Part shown: in pieces, positions 63,555-64,000 of the stretch
How positions within the stretch are numbered: position 1 is the stretch's first letter
Layout of the letters: each line of letters begins with the position of its first letter
Assembly: GCF_041260155.1 (NCBI RefSeq)
Contig: NC_091931.1
Coordinates: 10,459,861-10,523,860 of the forward strand
From: Ptychodera flava
Taxonomy: Eukaryota > Hemichordata > Enteropneusta > Ptychoderidae
DNA: 64,000 bases
Direction of reading: 5' to 3'
The notes under the pieces: model-generated
Databases searched by the model: none
What the model was told of the DNA's origin: nothing
The model's input: the letters and a program-made list of their open reading frames with translations, nothing else
Translations under genes and position numbers: made by a program

Positions 63555-64000
63555 CTGTGATGGACAAGCAGGAGGAGAGACAAGCTATGAAATCTTGTCA
63601 GATCAGCAACTGACTGTACGTTGAATTGGCTTGGGAATCGTATAGCTCTTGTATCCATTGCACAAAACGAATTCCATAGGTCATATAACATACTTTATGC
63701 TTCAGGAGTTGCAGTCTTATACATTATAAAACAACAGACAACATTTAAATTCAAAGTCTATTATCAACTATACTAATCACAAAATGTGCCCCATTTCAGA
63801 AAAAAAATGGAGAGCGACGTTCTCCAACTTTTAGGTAGAATTCGTCTCGGAAACAGATATTCGAACTTTCAAACTTTTTCAATTCTTTTCTGACCTACCA
63901 CTTGTGGGGGTTCATTTCAAAGTTCTTGGTATAAGAAAACTTTTTTTACCTTCTCGGTTTTTCGAAAATCAAAAGATTTATTTTTCTCCTCAGAGTTAAC
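63555..64000. other. Intron 3 of channel gene 3 (partial)
   Basis: The first bases upstream of exon 4 form a long pyrimidine tract on the gene strand, ending CATCACAG. No exon 3 was found before the window ends. The last 170 bp are a copy of the dispersed family. Confidence 0.55.
63831..64000. repeat. Partial copy of the ~360 bp dispersed family (runs off the window)
   Basis: Starts TTTAGGTAGAATTCGTCTCG, continues ACCACTTGTGGGGGTTCATT and TTTTTCTCCTCAGAGTTAAC in family order, and is cut by the window end. Confidence 0.7.

Noticed and set aside
63377-63691. Longer open frame extending exon 4 of channel gene 3 upstream (a possible fused exon 3-4)
   Set aside because: The upstream part is a pyrimidine tract ending CATCACAG, an excellent acceptor that gives exon 4 its family length of 125 nt. 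Similarity of the extension to exon 3 of genes 1 and 2 is weak and an in-frame stop lies where exon 3 should begin.

Overview
The window is animal nuclear DNA. Its genes have many short exons with GT-AG introns, it is AT-rich, and it carries long microsatellites, MITE-like inverted-repeat elements and degraded retroelements. The gene content fits a marine invertebrate, most likely a non-vertebrate deuterostome (hemichordate, amphioxus or echinoderm), but the sequence alone cannot settle the species. The content is a multi-exon YWTD-propeller receptor, an array of neuronal-type DEG/ENaC channels and an intronless ASMT-like methyltransferase.

Layout. 1-300 (+): last coding exon of an unidentified gene. 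301-4450: no gene seen. 4472-9366: a 4.9 kb element bounded by long inverted repeats, non-coding, with subterminal ~350 bp tandem units. 9527-10552 (+): intact single-exon ASMT/hydroxyindole O-methyltransferase-like enzyme, starting only about 160 bp from that element. 12483-20379 (-): seven-exon single-pass receptor with a signal peptide, one YWTD (LDL-receptor class B) beta-propeller, a transmembrane helix and a long acidic tail rich in tyrosine motifs; one exon carries a one-base frame disruption. 23024-36534 (-), 38626-50345 (-) and 57475-63554 (-, 5' part outside the window): three head-to-tail DEG/ENaC sodium-channel paralogs sharing one ten-exon plan with nearly identical exon sizes. 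A fourth, start-less first-exon copy lies at 52849-52946.

I rebuilt the exon chains by hand from splice sites, phase and family motifs. Channel gene 1 adds up to 1431 nt (476 aa) and gene 2 to 1476 nt (491 aa), both in frame throughout. The difference inside exon 8 is exactly 39 nt: a 30 bp hairpin plus a 9 bp duplication, inserted in frame into coding sequence. The channels keep the palm, thumb and pore hallmarks but carry Phe-Gly where the family has the His-Gly gating motif.

Introns and spacers hold most of the repeats: a ~360 bp MITE-like family in at least five copies, a 505 bp near-perfect foldback element, a mariner-type MITE bounded by TA, two related G-rich elements (one just upstream of a channel start), a LINE 3' end, and a Penelope-like-looking reverse-transcriptase fragment beside a nested palindrome. 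No rRNA, CRISPR array or functional tRNA gene was recognised.
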